Source: Anaerolineales bacterium
Lineage (GTDB): Bacteria > Chloroflexota > Anaerolineae > Anaerolineales > Villigracilaceae
DNA length: 64,000 nucleotides
Direction: 5' to 3'
NCBI GenBank assembly: GCA_016744335.1
Contig: JADGEO010000003.1
Coordinates: 1 to 64,000 of the forward strand
How positions within the stretch are numbered: the stretch's first letter is position 1; every line of letters begins with the position of its first letter. The notes under the pieces are model-generated. The model was not told the DNA's origin and did not search any database. It was given only the letters and a program-made list of their open reading frames with translations. A program made the position numbers and the translations under genes. Positions 15,786-23,527 of this stretch are shown here, piece by piece.

Positions 15786-16078
15786 ATATCGTTCGTGTTT
15801 TAGGATTGTTTTCGTTGTGGGCAGATTTGTGCGTCTTCAAACAGATGCTGGTTAAACGTGACCCAGCCCAAAGTACGGACGCACCTACCGCGGTTAATGA
15901 AAAAATCCCCCCAGATGTTGAGGGGATCGTATTCGTTTATTTTCAAGCAGATGGTTCAATCTTCCATCGAAAAAATAGAGTGATAGAGCTACATTGCATT
16001 TCAAAAATGCGTTGCGGTTTGGGTTATTTTAGACCCGATATGTAGCGCATCCAAAGGCAGATGCAACGCACATCTACA
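15786..16078. other. Intergenic stretch with degenerate repeats and a terminator-like hairpin
   Basis: No supported gene. It holds a degraded copy of the GGATGA-type family (GTTTTAGGATTG ... CCCAGCCCAAAG). A hairpin ATCCCC/GGGGAT (15905-15928) is preceded by A-run, so it could end the ABC-2 permease transcript on the minus strand. Closer to the permease is an imperfect inverted repeat around TGTAGCGCATCC and GATGCAACG. Confidence 0.5.
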
Positions 16079-16837
16079 TTAATACCCAAGCACACGACCA
16101 CGTTTGTGGAGCTTGATGGATGGCAAAAGAAAGAGAATGCCCGAGACGAAGAGAACGATGATGTCGAGCCATAGGTTGAGTTCTCCCATCCCTAAAACGG
16201 CGTGGTTCATTAAATCTTGCGCATAGGTGAGCGGGGAGATATACGAGACCGCGCGTGCGACCGGCGACATATCGGCGAGGGGAATGAAAACGCCACTGAT
16301 GAAGAGCAACACCCAACGAATGAGCGTACTGGGCATTTGCACATCGCCTGGGTTGCTGGTGGGGATAGAGCCAAAGATTAGCCCCATTGCCGAGAATGTG
16401 AACGCACCCATAATTATGCCGAGAACCATAAGCGCAGGCTGGGCAACTGTGCCGTTTAGAAAGACAATGCCAACAAAGGACGCTACCGCGGCAACTGCGA
16501 TGGCGAAAAATGCGCCAACAGCGATTTTGCCAAGAAGTAGGGTGATAAGCGACATCGGCGCGGCTAGCAGGCGGTCATAAGTGCCCATACGCCGTTCGGT
16601 AGGAATAATGAAGGGACCTGCGGCGGCGGCGGTGAAGAAGATTGTGAGAGCAAGTAGGCGTGACATGCCTTCTCCTGCCGCCATTTCGCGGCGCACAGAG
16701 AAGGAGAAAAACATGAAAAATGGCATTAAGAAGCCAAACATAATCATGCCTGGGCGTAGATAATAAACTTTGATGTCTTTTAGTGTGACTGTCCAGGCTT
16801 GGGCGAACTCATCGGAGATGCGTGAAAAGTTTTTCAT
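16079..16837 (-). CDS. ABC-2 type transporter permease
   Basis: Membrane half of an ABC exporter, with six membrane helices in 252 residues. A cytoplasmic N terminus (residues 1-24) leads into YYLRPGMIMFGFLMPFFMFFSF. The ABC-2 signature is the stretch TERRMGTYDRLLAAPMSLITLLLGK. The last cytoplasmic and membrane section reads PLTYAQDLMNHAVLG as in other ABC-2 permeases. Its ATG overlaps the TGA of the ATPase gene (ATGA), so the two are made together. The substrate is unknown. Confidence 0.88.
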   Translation of the reverse strand: MKNFSRISDEFAQAWTVTLKDIKVYYLRPGMIMFGFLMPFFMFFSFSVRREMAAGEGMSRLLALTIFFTAAAAGPFIIPTERRMGTYDRLLAAPMSLITLLLGKIAVGAFFAIAVAAVASFVGIVFLNGTVAQPALMVLGIIMGAFTFSAMGLIFGSIPTSNPGDVQMPSTLIRWVLLFISGVFIPLADMSPVARAVSYISPLTYAQDLMNHAVLGMGELNLWLDIIVLFVSGILFLLPSIKLHKRGRVLGY

Positions 16838-17841
16838 CGTTTGCCTCCTTTGCGGCGTTTTTTATTTGGCTTGGGGGGCACTTTAATTGTGCCAACTTCT
16901 TGTCCTGTAATTTGCAGGAAAACATCTTCAAGGCTGGGGGCTAAGGTGTTGAGGCTAAGAATGCTTAGATTTTCTTCTTCAGCAAATTTCACCAAATGGG
17001 GCAATAATATAGGTGGAGCATCATTATAAAGCCGCCATTTATCGCCAATTTTTATTACTGAACTAACTTCGGGAAGTGCGGTGAGTTTTTCTTTTATCCC
17101 TTCTGGGGTTCCCGTGAAGGCAATTTCTACAGATTGCACTTGCTGAAAAGTTTGTTTAAGTTTTTCGGGGGTATCAATCACGGCAATTTTGCCTTGATTG
17201 ATAATCGCCACTCGGTCACAGAGTTGGTTCGCTTCTTCAATTTGATGTGTGGTGATGAAAACCGTTGTGCCTTCTTTGCTGAGTTGACGGATGATTTTTT
17301 GAATGGCGCGTGCGCTTTGGGCATCTAATCCAGGTGTTGGTTCATCGAGAAAAAGCAACGCAGGTTTGTGGATGATTGCCATCGCAATGCTTAATCTGCG
17401 TCTCATACCCTTCGAGAAGTTTTCGGCTTTGACATCCTTTTTCTCCCATAACCCGAAGATTTTGAGCAATTCTTCGGCACGGGCATTTCGATCATCTTTT
17501 GACATGCGATAAAGGCGACCGGTGAACATCAGATTATCCCAAGCCGTTAGCTCGGTGTAAACATTCGATTCTTCTGGAACGAGTCCGATCTGACCCTTAG
17601 CTGGGTACGCGTCGTGAGCGAGATCGTGTCCCAAAATGCGAATCTGCCCCTCGCTGGGCGTGAGCAGGGAGGTCAACATTCGCTGTGTGGTTGATTTTCC
17701 TGCACCGTTTGGTCCGAGAAATCCGAAGATTTCTCCCTTTTCAACGGTGAAGTTGATCTTATCCACAGCGAGGAAAGCTTGCCCTGAACCTGTCGCAGGG
17801 TAGTATTTCGTTAAGTTTTTTACTTCGATTGCATTGGTCAT
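16834..17841 (-). CDS. ABC-2 exporter ATP-binding protein
   Basis: ATPase partner of the overlapping permease. Walker A GPNGAGKST (about residue 45), Q-loop VPEESNVY, signature FSKGMRRRLS, Walker B ALLFLDEPTPGLD and H-loop TTHQIEEA are all intact. A C-terminal extension of about 100 residues (DUF4162-like: IAFTGTPEGIKEK ... LEDVFLQITGQ) is typical of the drug/antibiotic exporter subgroup. I chose the ATG giving MTNAIEVKNL; a TTG six codons upstream is the alternative. The first 30 codons are duplicated as a fossil 1.8 kb upstream. Confidence 0.9.
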   Translation of the reverse strand: MTNAIEVKNLTKYYPATGSGQAFLAVDKINFTVEKGEIFGFLGPNGAGKSTTQRMLTSLLTPSEGQIRILGHDLAHDAYPAKGQIGLVPEESNVYTELTAWDNLMFTGRLYRMSKDDRNARAEELLKIFGLWEKKDVKAENFSKGMRRRLSIAMAIIHKPALLFLDEPTPGLDAQSARAIQKIIRQLSKEGTTVFITTHQIEEANQLCDRVAIINQGKIAVIDTPEKLKQTFQQVQSVEIAFTGTPEGIKEKLTALPEVSSVIKIGDKWRLYNDAPPILLPHLVKFAEEENLSILSLNTLAPSLEDVFLQITGQEVGTIKVPPKPNKKRRKGGKR

Positions 17842-17861
17842 AATGGGTCTTGTCTCCAAAA

Positions 17862-18845
17862 TTATTCCTTGAAAGTCATAATTTCAAGTGTTTCTTTTAC
17901 CAAAAACTGATTGATTTTATTGCAGGATAAGCTGTTCCGAAATTTGCTGAACGCATCCCAATTTTCAAATTTTTTACCCGTAATTCTTGAACATTCAAAA
18001 TATTCAAATTCGTTGATAAATTTATCAACTAAAATTTTTGATTTGTTGAAAAACTCTGAATCCATAGCTCTGTAGATGTTTTTCAGCTTGGCTGGGTCTG
18101 TGTTTTTGGTGTCGAGTGCGTATTTGAGGCCAAGAGCCATGAGCGCGCCAGAGAGCGCACCACATCCGCCACCAGATAACCCTATACCGCCATCTAAAGC
18201 CACAGATATTCGCTCTAGTTCTTCGTTCCCAATACCTGTTTCTTCTCTAATTTCTTTGAGTACTTTTTGTGCGCAATGTTCGCAGGTTTCTTTAACCCCA
18301 AAAGATTTCTCATGTGATTCGAGATTAAAATGATTTCTTTTCCCTCCAGCATCATGCTTCTTTCGGGTGTTTTCAGAAACCTTTCGGGGTTTAGAATCAG
18401 CATTGTATTTCTCAACAAAGTACGCCATGCTTTTATTGGCGCGAGCAACGCATCCTTTCGCTTTTTGTGGATTGAGCAACCCCAGTGCGGTAATTCTTTG
18501 ATAGTTAAGCTCTTCTCTTTCGCGGCAGAGCGATGTGTTGAATTTACTCTCAAACCAGGAAATATCTTCCCTTATTTCATTTAAAAGTTGAACTTCATCT
18601 TCAACTGTCCACTTTCCTGCTAATTCTTTATCTCTAATCGCGGCAGAGCTAATGGCTCCGCCAATTACCACACCGCAGGTAGAGCCATTATTTAAAATTC
18701 CGCCAGCAAGACCAGTTAATGCCATAATCAAATCGTCGTTATGGGCATTTTTTAGATTTTGAAGTGGAATCAATTGTGACTTGGCACAGTTAAAGGTAGT
18801 AAAGAGTAGCTTCTTTGATTGCTTGCTATAAGAAATAGGTTTCAA
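17862..18845 (-). CDS. C_GCAxxG_C_C family protein, two-domain
   Basis: Putative redox or metal protein of the Cys-rich C_GCAxxG_C_C family, here as two half-domains. The first has FNCAKSQL with GSTCGVVIGGAIS about 30 residues later. The second, after a charged linker around residue 150-190, has ETCEHCAQKV with GGGCGALSGALMALG. Usual members have about 140-170 residues and one domain, so 327 residues reflects duplication. It ends 20 bases before the ATPase ATG. Together with the methyltransferase gene it lies between two copies of the ATPase gene start, which suggests that it was inserted there. Confidence 0.75.
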   Translation of the reverse strand: MKPISYSKQSKKLLFTTFNCAKSQLIPLQNLKNAHNDDLIMALTGLAGGILNNGSTCGVVIGGAISSAAIRDKELAGKWTVEDEVQLLNEIREDISWFESKFNTSLCREREELNYQRITALGLLNPQKAKGCVARANKSMAYFVEKYNADSKPRKVSENTRKKHDAGGKRNHFNLESHEKSFGVKETCEHCAQKVLKEIREETGIGNEELERISVALDGGIGLSGGGCGALSGALMALGLKYALDTKNTDPAKLKNIYRAMDSEFFNKSKILVDKFINEFEYFECSRITGKKFENWDAFSKFRNSLSCNKINQFLVKETLEIMTFKE

Positions 18846-18896
18846 AATAATTCTTTCTTTTATGTAGTATTTGGCTCGTTTTAGGGAAAGTAGGTT

Positions 18897-19514
18897 TTAT
18901 ATTTTTTGATAGGTCGATATAGTCACACCATTAAACGCTTTTCTACTATCTTTAACGAGTTCAAACTTATCTGCTTTGATTAGACTTGTCAAGCCATCGT
19001 TGGCGATATATTTCTTGAAATTAAGATAATGTTCGCCTCCGGCAATTCGTTCGATAAAATCTATCCCTATTCTGCCAAGTTTTGTTGTTTTTTCATCGAA
19101 AGAAAAATCAACGATAAGAATAGTGCCATTTTCTTTAAGAATCCGATATGCTTCGCCCAACATTTTCTCTTGAGTTTCTCGATTTTTTTCATGAATTGCA
19201 AAACTGAGCATTACAATATCAAATGTGTCGTCATCAAAACTTGTTTTCGTAGCATCTTCGAAATAAATTTCTATAGAATGTTCGCCTTTTTTGGCTACCC
19301 TTAACATTGATTCTGAGAGATCAAGACAATGTAGGTTTTTGAATCCGTTTTTTGAGAGTAATTTAAGTTGATTACCTGTCCCGCAACATAAATCTAAAAT
19401 AGCACTATCTTTGTGTTGGGAAAGCTCTTCAAGCACAGTTAATCGGATGGGGTTTAGGGCAAAATAGAGCATTGGGTCGTAAATTTTTGCTGAGGAAATA
19501 TATTCTTCTTTCAC
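18897..19514 (-). CDS. Class I SAM-dependent methyltransferase
   Basis: UbiE/COQ5-type methyltransferase. Motif I is ILDLCCGTGNQL (about residues 39-50), with an acidic residue after LHCLDLSESML, then DIVMLSFAIHEK and the ILKENGTILIVDFS strand. Two Cys sit inside motif I (LCCGTG). The start is GTG, and its TG is shared with the stop TGA of the 40-codon ATPase fossil just upstream, so the fossil's ribosome site may drive it. Substrate unknown; the neighbouring Cys-rich gene suggests linked acquisition. Confidence 0.8.
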   Translation of the reverse strand: MKEEYISSAKIYDPMLYFALNPIRLTVLEELSQHKDSAILDLCCGTGNQLKLLSKNGFKNLHCLDLSESMLRVAKKGEHSIEIYFEDATKTSFDDDTFDIVMLSFAIHEKNRETQEKMLGEAYRILKENGTILIVDFSFDEKTTKLGRIGIDFIERIAGGEHYLNFKKYIANDGLTSLIKADKFELVKDSRKAFNGVTISTYQKI

Positions 19515-19633
19515 AGGTTAAGTTCTCCTTTTTCACTGTTGAAGATAACTTTGCTCACCGTGAGGAAAGCTTGCCCTGAGCCTGTCGTAGGGTAGTGTTT
19601 TGATAAGTTTTTTACTTCGCTTGCATTGGTCAT
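19511..19633 (-). pseudogene. 5' fossil of an ABC ATPase gene
   Basis: The minus strand still encodes about 33 residues closely similar to the start of the intact ATPase 1.8 kb downstream (MTNASEVKNLSKHYP against MTNAIEVKNLTKYYP). Similarity ends after SEKG, and a TGA follows at codon 41. The stop overlaps the GTG of the methyltransferase gene. DNA identity is high (GAGGAAAGCTTGCCCTGA occurs in both). It marks one end of a duplication or insertion. Confidence 0.8.
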
Positions 19634-19643
19634 AGCGAGCCTT

Positions 19644-20000
19644 CTAAGTTTCTTTTCTCAAGAGTGAGATGATGATAATCCAAGTTGCTATTCGGATAGC
19701 CATTGCGATAAGGCTAAATATAGAAACTGTGCCGTTATAGGAAATCAGCAGAAATAATGTCACGGCACTATGGCTGACGAGGGTTGCAACAGAGATGGGG
19801 AGTGCTAAGCGGGAGTTTTTCCAGATTAGTATCGTGCTGAGGAAAACAGCCAGCAAGCCCAAAACAAGGTTGTAGACGGGCAACCATCCGATAACGTAGT
19901 AGGGCATTTTTTGTCCAAGAAATGCCACGCGTACGCCAATGAAGACTGCCATCGCTCCTATAACGAAAGAAAGAATGGTTGCAATTTTAATTCTTTTCAT
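19644..20000 (-). CDS. Hypothetical four-helix membrane protein
   Basis: Not recognised. 118 residues, nearly all in four membrane helices, with short loops. The first helix continues to GVRVAFLGQKMPYYVIGWLPVYN, a motif seen in small unnamed inner-membrane proteins. It overlaps the preceding gene by ATGA, which ties it to the ICMT-like methyltransferase as one operon. Confidence 0.65.
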   Translation of the reverse strand: MKRIKIATILSFVIGAMAVFIGVRVAFLGQKMPYYVIGWLPVYNLVLGLLAVFLSTILIWKNSRLALPISVATLVSHSAVTLFLLISYNGTVSIFSLIAMAIRIATWIIIISLLRKET

Positions 20001-20533
20001 TTGTTGCTTCTTTTTGGAATTAGGAAAGGTGTGATTTTTTTATAAGCAAGATAATCTGCACCATATCTTTGTTCCAATTCTTTCTCTTCAATATTTTTGA
20101 TATAGAGCAAAATCAAGGTAGAGAAAATCAGAATTATAACCATCGAACTAATCGAGCCAAGTGCAATGCTAATTCCGAAATAAAAGTTGATGATTCCAAA
20201 AGCAAGCGGATTACGCGTAAAAGAATAGGGGGCTTGGATAACCAATTTTTGAGTCGCCATTAAAGGCATCGGAGTTCCTTTTCCTATCTCTTTTTGGGCT
20301 TTGAGGGTCCAGAGTAAAAAGAAAACGCCTAATAAAATCATCACCCCTCCAAAAATTGGCGAGGCAATTTTTGGCAAATCAAGCCATGCGTCCAATACAA
20401 AGTTGGGGAGGACAAAAAAGAGCGTGGGGAAAAAAATAAAGAAGACGAAAACAGGAAGCCCCCTCGCCAGAAAATTATTTTTTGGCGAGAGGGGTTTCTT
20501 AGATACTTTTACGAGTCTATCAACAAGTTTCAT
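19997..20533 (-). CDS. Isoprenylcysteine carboxyl methyltransferase-family (ICMT/PEMT) protein
   Basis: Membrane methyltransferase of the ICMT/PEMT fold. Four or five helices precede the diagnostic C-terminal half: LVIQAPYSFTRNPLAFGIINFYFG (the RNPxY/F region that binds SAM) and, near the end, EEKELEQRYGADYLAYKKITPFLIPK. Length of 178 residues is usual. Substrates of bacterial members are mostly unknown. Start and stop overlaps (TAATG upstream, ATGA downstream) place it in an operon with the small membrane proteins and MarR regulator. Confidence 0.85.
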   Translation of the reverse strand: MKLVDRLVKVSKKPLSPKNNFLARGLPVFVFFIFFPTLFFVLPNFVLDAWLDLPKIASPIFGGVMILLGVFFLLWTLKAQKEIGKGTPMPLMATQKLVIQAPYSFTRNPLAFGIINFYFGISIALGSISSMVIILIFSTLILLYIKNIEEKELEQRYGADYLAYKKITPFLIPKRSNK

Positions 20534-20793
20534 TAACTGACTTTAAGAGCTTCTGCTTTCTTGCGTTTCTTGCGTTGTGCTTTGACAATATAGGGAATTA
20601 GGTACAAATAAGCTCCACTAATGGCCAATACAAGCATCAACAAAGATTGAATCGATTCAAATTGTTTCAGTATTACCTGCCATTCGGGTTTGCCAGAAAA
20701 TTTGATAACGATTGCTATCGGGATTAAAATGGCAGTTGGAACTGCCAGCCAGCGGTGAATTCTTCGTAACCATCGGTTCAAGAGTTTAGTCAT
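20533..20793 (-). CDS. Small two-helix membrane protein
   Basis: 86 residues with two membrane helices. The start, LNRWLRRIHRWLAVPTAILIPIAIVIKFSG, resembles the RxxHRWLG opening of PepSY-associated membrane proteins, where the His can bind heme; this is only a resemblance. The C terminus is very basic (KAQRKKRKKAEALK). Its stop overlaps the next ATG (TAATG). It follows the MarR gene by 11 bases. Confidence 0.65.
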   Translation of the reverse strand: MTKLLNRWLRRIHRWLAVPTAILIPIAIVIKFSGKPEWQVILKQFESIQSLLMLVLAISGAYLYLIPYIVKAQRKKRKKAEALKVS

Positions 20794-20804
20794 TTTATTT
20801 CTCC

Positions 20805-21242
20805 TTAAGATTCTTTTTCTGCTGCATCGAGAGCTTTCTCAAGCAGTCTTACTAAATTTTCTCTTTCTTCGGGATCTAACCCGCTCAAAAGTTTTTGGAA
20901 TTTTTGACAATGAAAAGAGCGTACATTTTCTTGGATTTCTTTGCCCTTTACTGTAAGTGAAAGTTGAACAGCGCGACCATCCGTGGGGTCGGGTTTGCGT
21001 GTCATCAACCCGCTTTTTTCTAGCTGACGCACGCTAATGCTCACCGTTGGCGTTGAGAGGCCTAAGGCTTCTGCGATTTCTTGTACGCCGCAATTGGGGT
21101 TGCTACCTGCGTACTCAATCAAAGCCAAGTGAGATGGGGAGGTTATCTCAGTCTCCAATTGTGAATCCTCTGAACCCAGACGACGTAGGCGACGAGATAG
21201 TCTCAGAAATCTATTTGCAGTTTCTTCAAGATTATTGTCCAT
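20805..21242 (-). CDS. MarR-family transcriptional regulator
   Basis: Winged-helix dimeric repressor. The recognition region is GVQEIAEALGLSTPTVSISVRQLEKSGLMTRKPDPTDGRAVQLSLT, with the DPxDGRxxxLxLT wing typical of MarR. About 145 residues from the chosen ATG, which has a GGAAGAG site before it; the longer frame begins inside a MITE-like element and is unlikely. It heads a run of overlapping genes for small membrane proteins and an ICMT-like enzyme. The palindrome before the upstream DUF1858 gene is a good candidate for its operator. Confidence 0.9.
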   Translation of the reverse strand: MDNNLEETANRFLRLSRRLRRLGSEDSQLETEITSPSHLALIEYAGSNPNCGVQEIAEALGLSTPTVSISVRQLEKSGLMTRKPDPTDGRAVQLSLTVKGKEIQENVRSFHCQKFQKLLSGLDPEERENLVRLLEKALDAAEKES

Positions 21243-21261
21243 AGTCTCTTCCTTTCTATTC

Positions 21262-21338
21262 GACTTCTTGCAAAAGTCTATATTATCCATGCTCCCTGCG
21301 CTGTCCTCGGTGCAGGGAGCACTTATGCAAGAGGTCTA
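21262..21338. repeat. MITE-like element with TAGACCTCTTG termini (copy 2, short)
   Basis: Ends are GACTTCTTGCAAAAGTC and the complement of TAGACCTCTTGCATAAG; the interior holds the palindromic CCTGCGCTGTCCTCGGTGCAGG. At 77 bp it lacks the second GC-rich segment of the other copies. Its end supplies the TAG stop of the DUF1858 gene, and it lies just before the MarR ribosome site. Confidence 0.75.
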
Positions 21339-21554
21339 TTCTTTATTGGATACTGCTTTGTTCAGAATATTCAAAAATTCGTTCAGGGGTACACGGTGAA
21401 CGCGTGCAGCTGTCTGCACAGAAATCATTTTTGCAATAAAAGCGCGTAGCGAATAACCGCCAACACGTTTTACACCAAAAACCTCCATAACTTCTGCAAT
21501 ATCACCATATTTCTTGAGTATTTCAGATACACGAGTATCTTTTGTTATTTCCAA
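21336..21554 (-). CDS. DUF1858 small protein
   Basis: 72-residue soluble protein of the DUF1858 (ScdA-N-like) fold. The family pattern is clear: an N-terminal TRVSEILKKYG, then VMEVFGVKRVGGYSLRAFIAKMISVQTAARVHRVPLNEFLNIL. It lacks the Cys pair present in some relatives. Members occur with redox and Fe-S proteins; here a cytochrome b-like gene and a ferredoxin gene lie nearby. The start is TTG with a strong AAGGAG site. It has a near-consensus promoter and a perfect operator-like palindrome. Confidence 0.8.
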   Translation of the reverse strand: MEITKDTRVSEILKKYGDIAEVMEVFGVKRVGGYSLRAFIAKMISVQTAARVHRVPLNEFLNILNKAVSNKE

Positions 21555-21576
21555 AAACTCTCTCCTTTCTGATTGA

Positions 21577-21607
21577 GATATAGTTAGTTTGTGAAACTAA
21601 CTATATC
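21577..21607. promoter_or_regulatory. Perfect 14-bp inverted repeat, candidate MarR operator
   Basis: GATATAGTTAGTTT, a three-base spacer and its exact complement. It overlaps the -10 box and the start region of the DUF1858 promoter, so a bound dimer would block transcription. The next regulator gene on the same strand is MarR, whose family binds such AT-rich palindromes. Confidence 0.8.
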
Positions 21608-21628
21608 GCTTGTGCTGAAAGATGTCAA
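21600..21628 (-). promoter_or_regulatory. Sigma-70 type promoter of the DUF1858-marR unit
   Basis: Perfect -35 TTGACA, a 17-base spacer and TATAGT as -10. It is the best promoter in this part of the window and is overlapped by the palindromic operator. Confidence 0.8.
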
Positions 21629-21823
21629 TGCGGATTCGATTAGTGTTTTTTAAGAAATATCCCCGGAGCTGTGAATACAGCAAATAAAATTTACAAAATC
21701 TTTATATATTTGTGATAATATTCTTATATATAACTTGTATAAAGAAAATAAATGCACTGATCTTGAGCATTCGGTAGCAGATACATTTTTCCCATAAAAA
21801 TCTTCTTTCTGGAGATATATAAA

Positions 21824-22423
21824 ATGACCACAAAAAGAATTGTCCCCCCTCAGACTCGCAACAATTTAATCATAGACAGCTTATTGTTTATAGGTGGCAT
21901 GATCACAGCCTTATCGGGCATATACTTTTTATTCTTGCCGATAGGCGGCTATCAGGGTGGACGCAACCCGCTCTATGGCGTGATAATTTTATTTAAACGC
22001 CACACTTGGAGTGATATTCACGTCTGGGCAAGCGTAGCCGTCCTCGCTCTGGGAGCGATGCATATCCCCCTACATTGGAAGTGGTTTGTCAATATGAGCA
22101 AACGCTCTGCAAAGATGTTCGTAGGGAAAGCCAAAATGAGTTCTAACGCTAAATTTAATCTGCAAATCAATATATTAATTGGTTTGTGTGCATTAATTTT
22201 GGCTATCAGTGGCTTATATTTTCTTTTAATACCTGGTGCATCTCATGAATCCCATGCACCTGACCCAATGTGGTTATTCAGTCTCCCCCTTTGGAACATA
22301 ATCCACACTTGGAGTGGCATCATCATGCTTCAGGCGGCAATACTACACTCCTATCTTCACTGGAAATGGGCTTATAAAGTTATCCGTAAATACTGGAGAG
22401 CCTTTGCCAAAAGCATGGTCTAA
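21824..22423 (+). CDS. DUF4405 tandem cytochrome b-like membrane protein
   Basis: Two DUF4405-like halves, each with two membrane helices and a similar His pattern. Half one has FKRHTWSDIHVWASV and GAMHIPLHWKWF; half two has LWNIIHTWSGIIM and AAILHSYLHWKWAY. The repeated H-W-x2-I-H and HxxLHWKW suggests bis-His heme sites, as in small b-type cytochromes (inference). The length of 199 residues corresponds to two units. It is the only plus-strand gene between 1.3 and 32 kb and converges on the ferredoxin gene. A GGAG site lies before the ATG. Confidence 0.8.
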   Translation: MTTKRIVPPQTRNNLIIDSLLFIGGMITALSGIYFLFLPIGGYQGGRNPLYGVIILFKRHTWSDIHVWASVAVLALGAMHIPLHWKWFVNMSKRSAKMFVGKAKMSSNAKFNLQINILIGLCALILAISGLYFLLIPGASHESHAPDPMWLFSLPLWNIIHTWSGIIMLQAAILHSYLHWKWAYKVIRKYWRAFAKSMV

Positions 22424-22439
22424 TAATCACGAAGAACAA

Positions 22440-22471
22440 AAAAAGCGGAACTGTTTAGCTCCGCTTTTTTG
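22440..22471. terminator. Bidirectional terminator between convergent genes
   Basis: AAAAGCGGA and TCCGCTTTTTT pair across a ten-base loop. It lies between the DUF4405 gene and the NapH-like gene, which converge here, and has A and T tracts for both directions. Confidence 0.85.
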
Positions 22472-22489
22472 ATTTAGGGCATTTTTTAG

Positions 22490-23326
22490 TTATCCCAACT
22501 TCAACACAACCGTATCTTCAACGGCGCAAGTCTCTACACATTCCAAACATTGTATGCATTCCAGACTGCGCATATTATCAGGTATAGCGGGGATGTCTAC
22601 AGGGCATTCTGTTTCACAGCGACCACAACTGGTGCAGTTGTTTTTGTCGATAGTTACTCGTAAGGGAGCAAATTTATTTGTAATTGCTAAGAATGCACCC
22701 AGTGGGCAGAGATATTTGCACCAAAATCGCTTAATGAGTAGCGAGGTGATGATGAATGTTAATAAGACGCTGGCAAGAAGCGGCGTGAGTTGAAAGCTAA
22801 ATACCGCACGAGCAGGGCAAATCTCCCGCAGAGGGGGATAAACCGTCCACATGCTGGCGATGAGTACGACCAAAAGGACGACATATTTAAGATAGCGGGC
22901 ATATTTATCAATTTTGGGAGGTAATTCCATCGGGAATTTCGCTTTGCTTTGTTTCCCGCGTATATGACGCTTGCCTCCGCTACTCAAGCGACGTGCCCAG
23001 CCCGCAAACATATCTTGCAATGTGCCAAGTGGACACATCCAGCCGCAGAAGGAACGTCCTGAAAGTAGAGAGACCCCAATAACACCGATTAGTACAGCAA
23101 AGTTGAGCAAGTTCGTAGTCTTGAGCGTTTCCCCCGTAGTGATATAACGAAAAAAAGTTTCAATGCCGCCCATCGGGCAGAATACGTCAAATGCGCCGCC
23201 TGTTGATTCGCGCCCCGGCATGATGTGGCGTAAACCGAGTAAGAGGGTGACGAAGAGAAAAATCCGCTGAATTATGCCGCGAACTTTGGTGATAGAACTA
23301 CGTTCTTTATTTTGTTTTTTTGCCAT
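22490..23326 (-). CDS. NapH/NosR-like membrane ferredoxin (4Fe-4S)
   Basis: Integral-membrane Fe-S protein for electron transfer at the membrane. Two Fer4_5-type turns, FCGWMCPLGTLQD and FWCKYLCPLGAFLA, lie at the ends of membrane helices. Two classical 4Fe-4S motifs end the protein: CTSCGRCETECPVD and CIQCLECVETCAVED. Another Cys pair lies near the N terminus (FDVFCPMGG) and in LREICPARAVF. About five helices; 278 residues is normal for NapH-like proteins. No nitrate or nitrous-oxide reductase is nearby, so its partner here is unknown; the DUF4405 cytochrome-like protein is a candidate. Confidence 0.9.
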   Translation of the reverse strand: MAKKQNKERSSITKVRGIIQRIFLFVTLLLGLRHIMPGRESTGGAFDVFCPMGGIETFFRYITTGETLKTTNLLNFAVLIGVIGVSLLSGRSFCGWMCPLGTLQDMFAGWARRLSSGGKRHIRGKQSKAKFPMELPPKIDKYARYLKYVVLLVVLIASMWTVYPPLREICPARAVFSFQLTPLLASVLLTFIITSLLIKRFWCKYLCPLGAFLAITNKFAPLRVTIDKNNCTSCGRCETECPVDIPAIPDNMRSLECIQCLECVETCAVEDTVVLKLG

Positions 23327-23343
23327 AAGTGTAGGGGTTCCCT

Positions 23344-23380
23344 AAGCCTCCAAAGGTATAGAAGACCTTTGGAGGCTTTT
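23344..23380. repeat. Long hairpin between the microprotein and ferredoxin genes
   Basis: AAGCCTCCAAAGGT and ACCTTTGGAGGCTT form a 14-pair stem with a seven-base loop. On the minus strand no T-run follows, so it may attenuate transcription or protect mRNA rather than fully terminate. Confidence 0.6.
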
Positions 23381-23410
23381 CACGAGGAGATGCTAAAAAC
23401 CAGATAGGTG

Positions 23411-23509
23411 CTAATGAGCTGGTGTCAAGCCGAGGGCAAGGGCGATTACGGTACAGACCACGAGGGTAGTAATGATAATGATCGGGTAATTATATTTATC
23501 TACTTTCAC
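23411..23509 (-). CDS. 32-residue single-helix membrane microprotein
   Basis: A GTG start with a GGAGAG ribosome site five bases before it opens a frame of 32 residues: MKVDKYNYP, then one membrane helix (IIIITTLVVCTVIALALGL), then TPAH. It begins 18 bases after the stop of the polytopic membrane protein gene upstream, so it is likely cotranscribed. The shape (short charged head, one helix) is like that of accessory subunits such as CcoQ or CydX, but no sequence match is claimed. Confidence 0.65.
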   Translation of the reverse strand: MKVDKYNYPIIIITTLVVCTVIALALGLTPAH

Positions 23510-23527
23510 GCAGACTCTCCTATCATT

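Noticed and set aside
15653..16045. Plus-strand open frame of 130 codons
   Set aside because: Spans a MITE-like element and a degenerate repeat, with no ribosome site or domain.
17862..19514. Classical transposon or insertion sequence around the Cys-rich and methyltransferase genes
   Set aside because: No transposase and no terminal inverted repeats; the flanks are direct copies of a gene start, which fits duplication or homologous insertion better.
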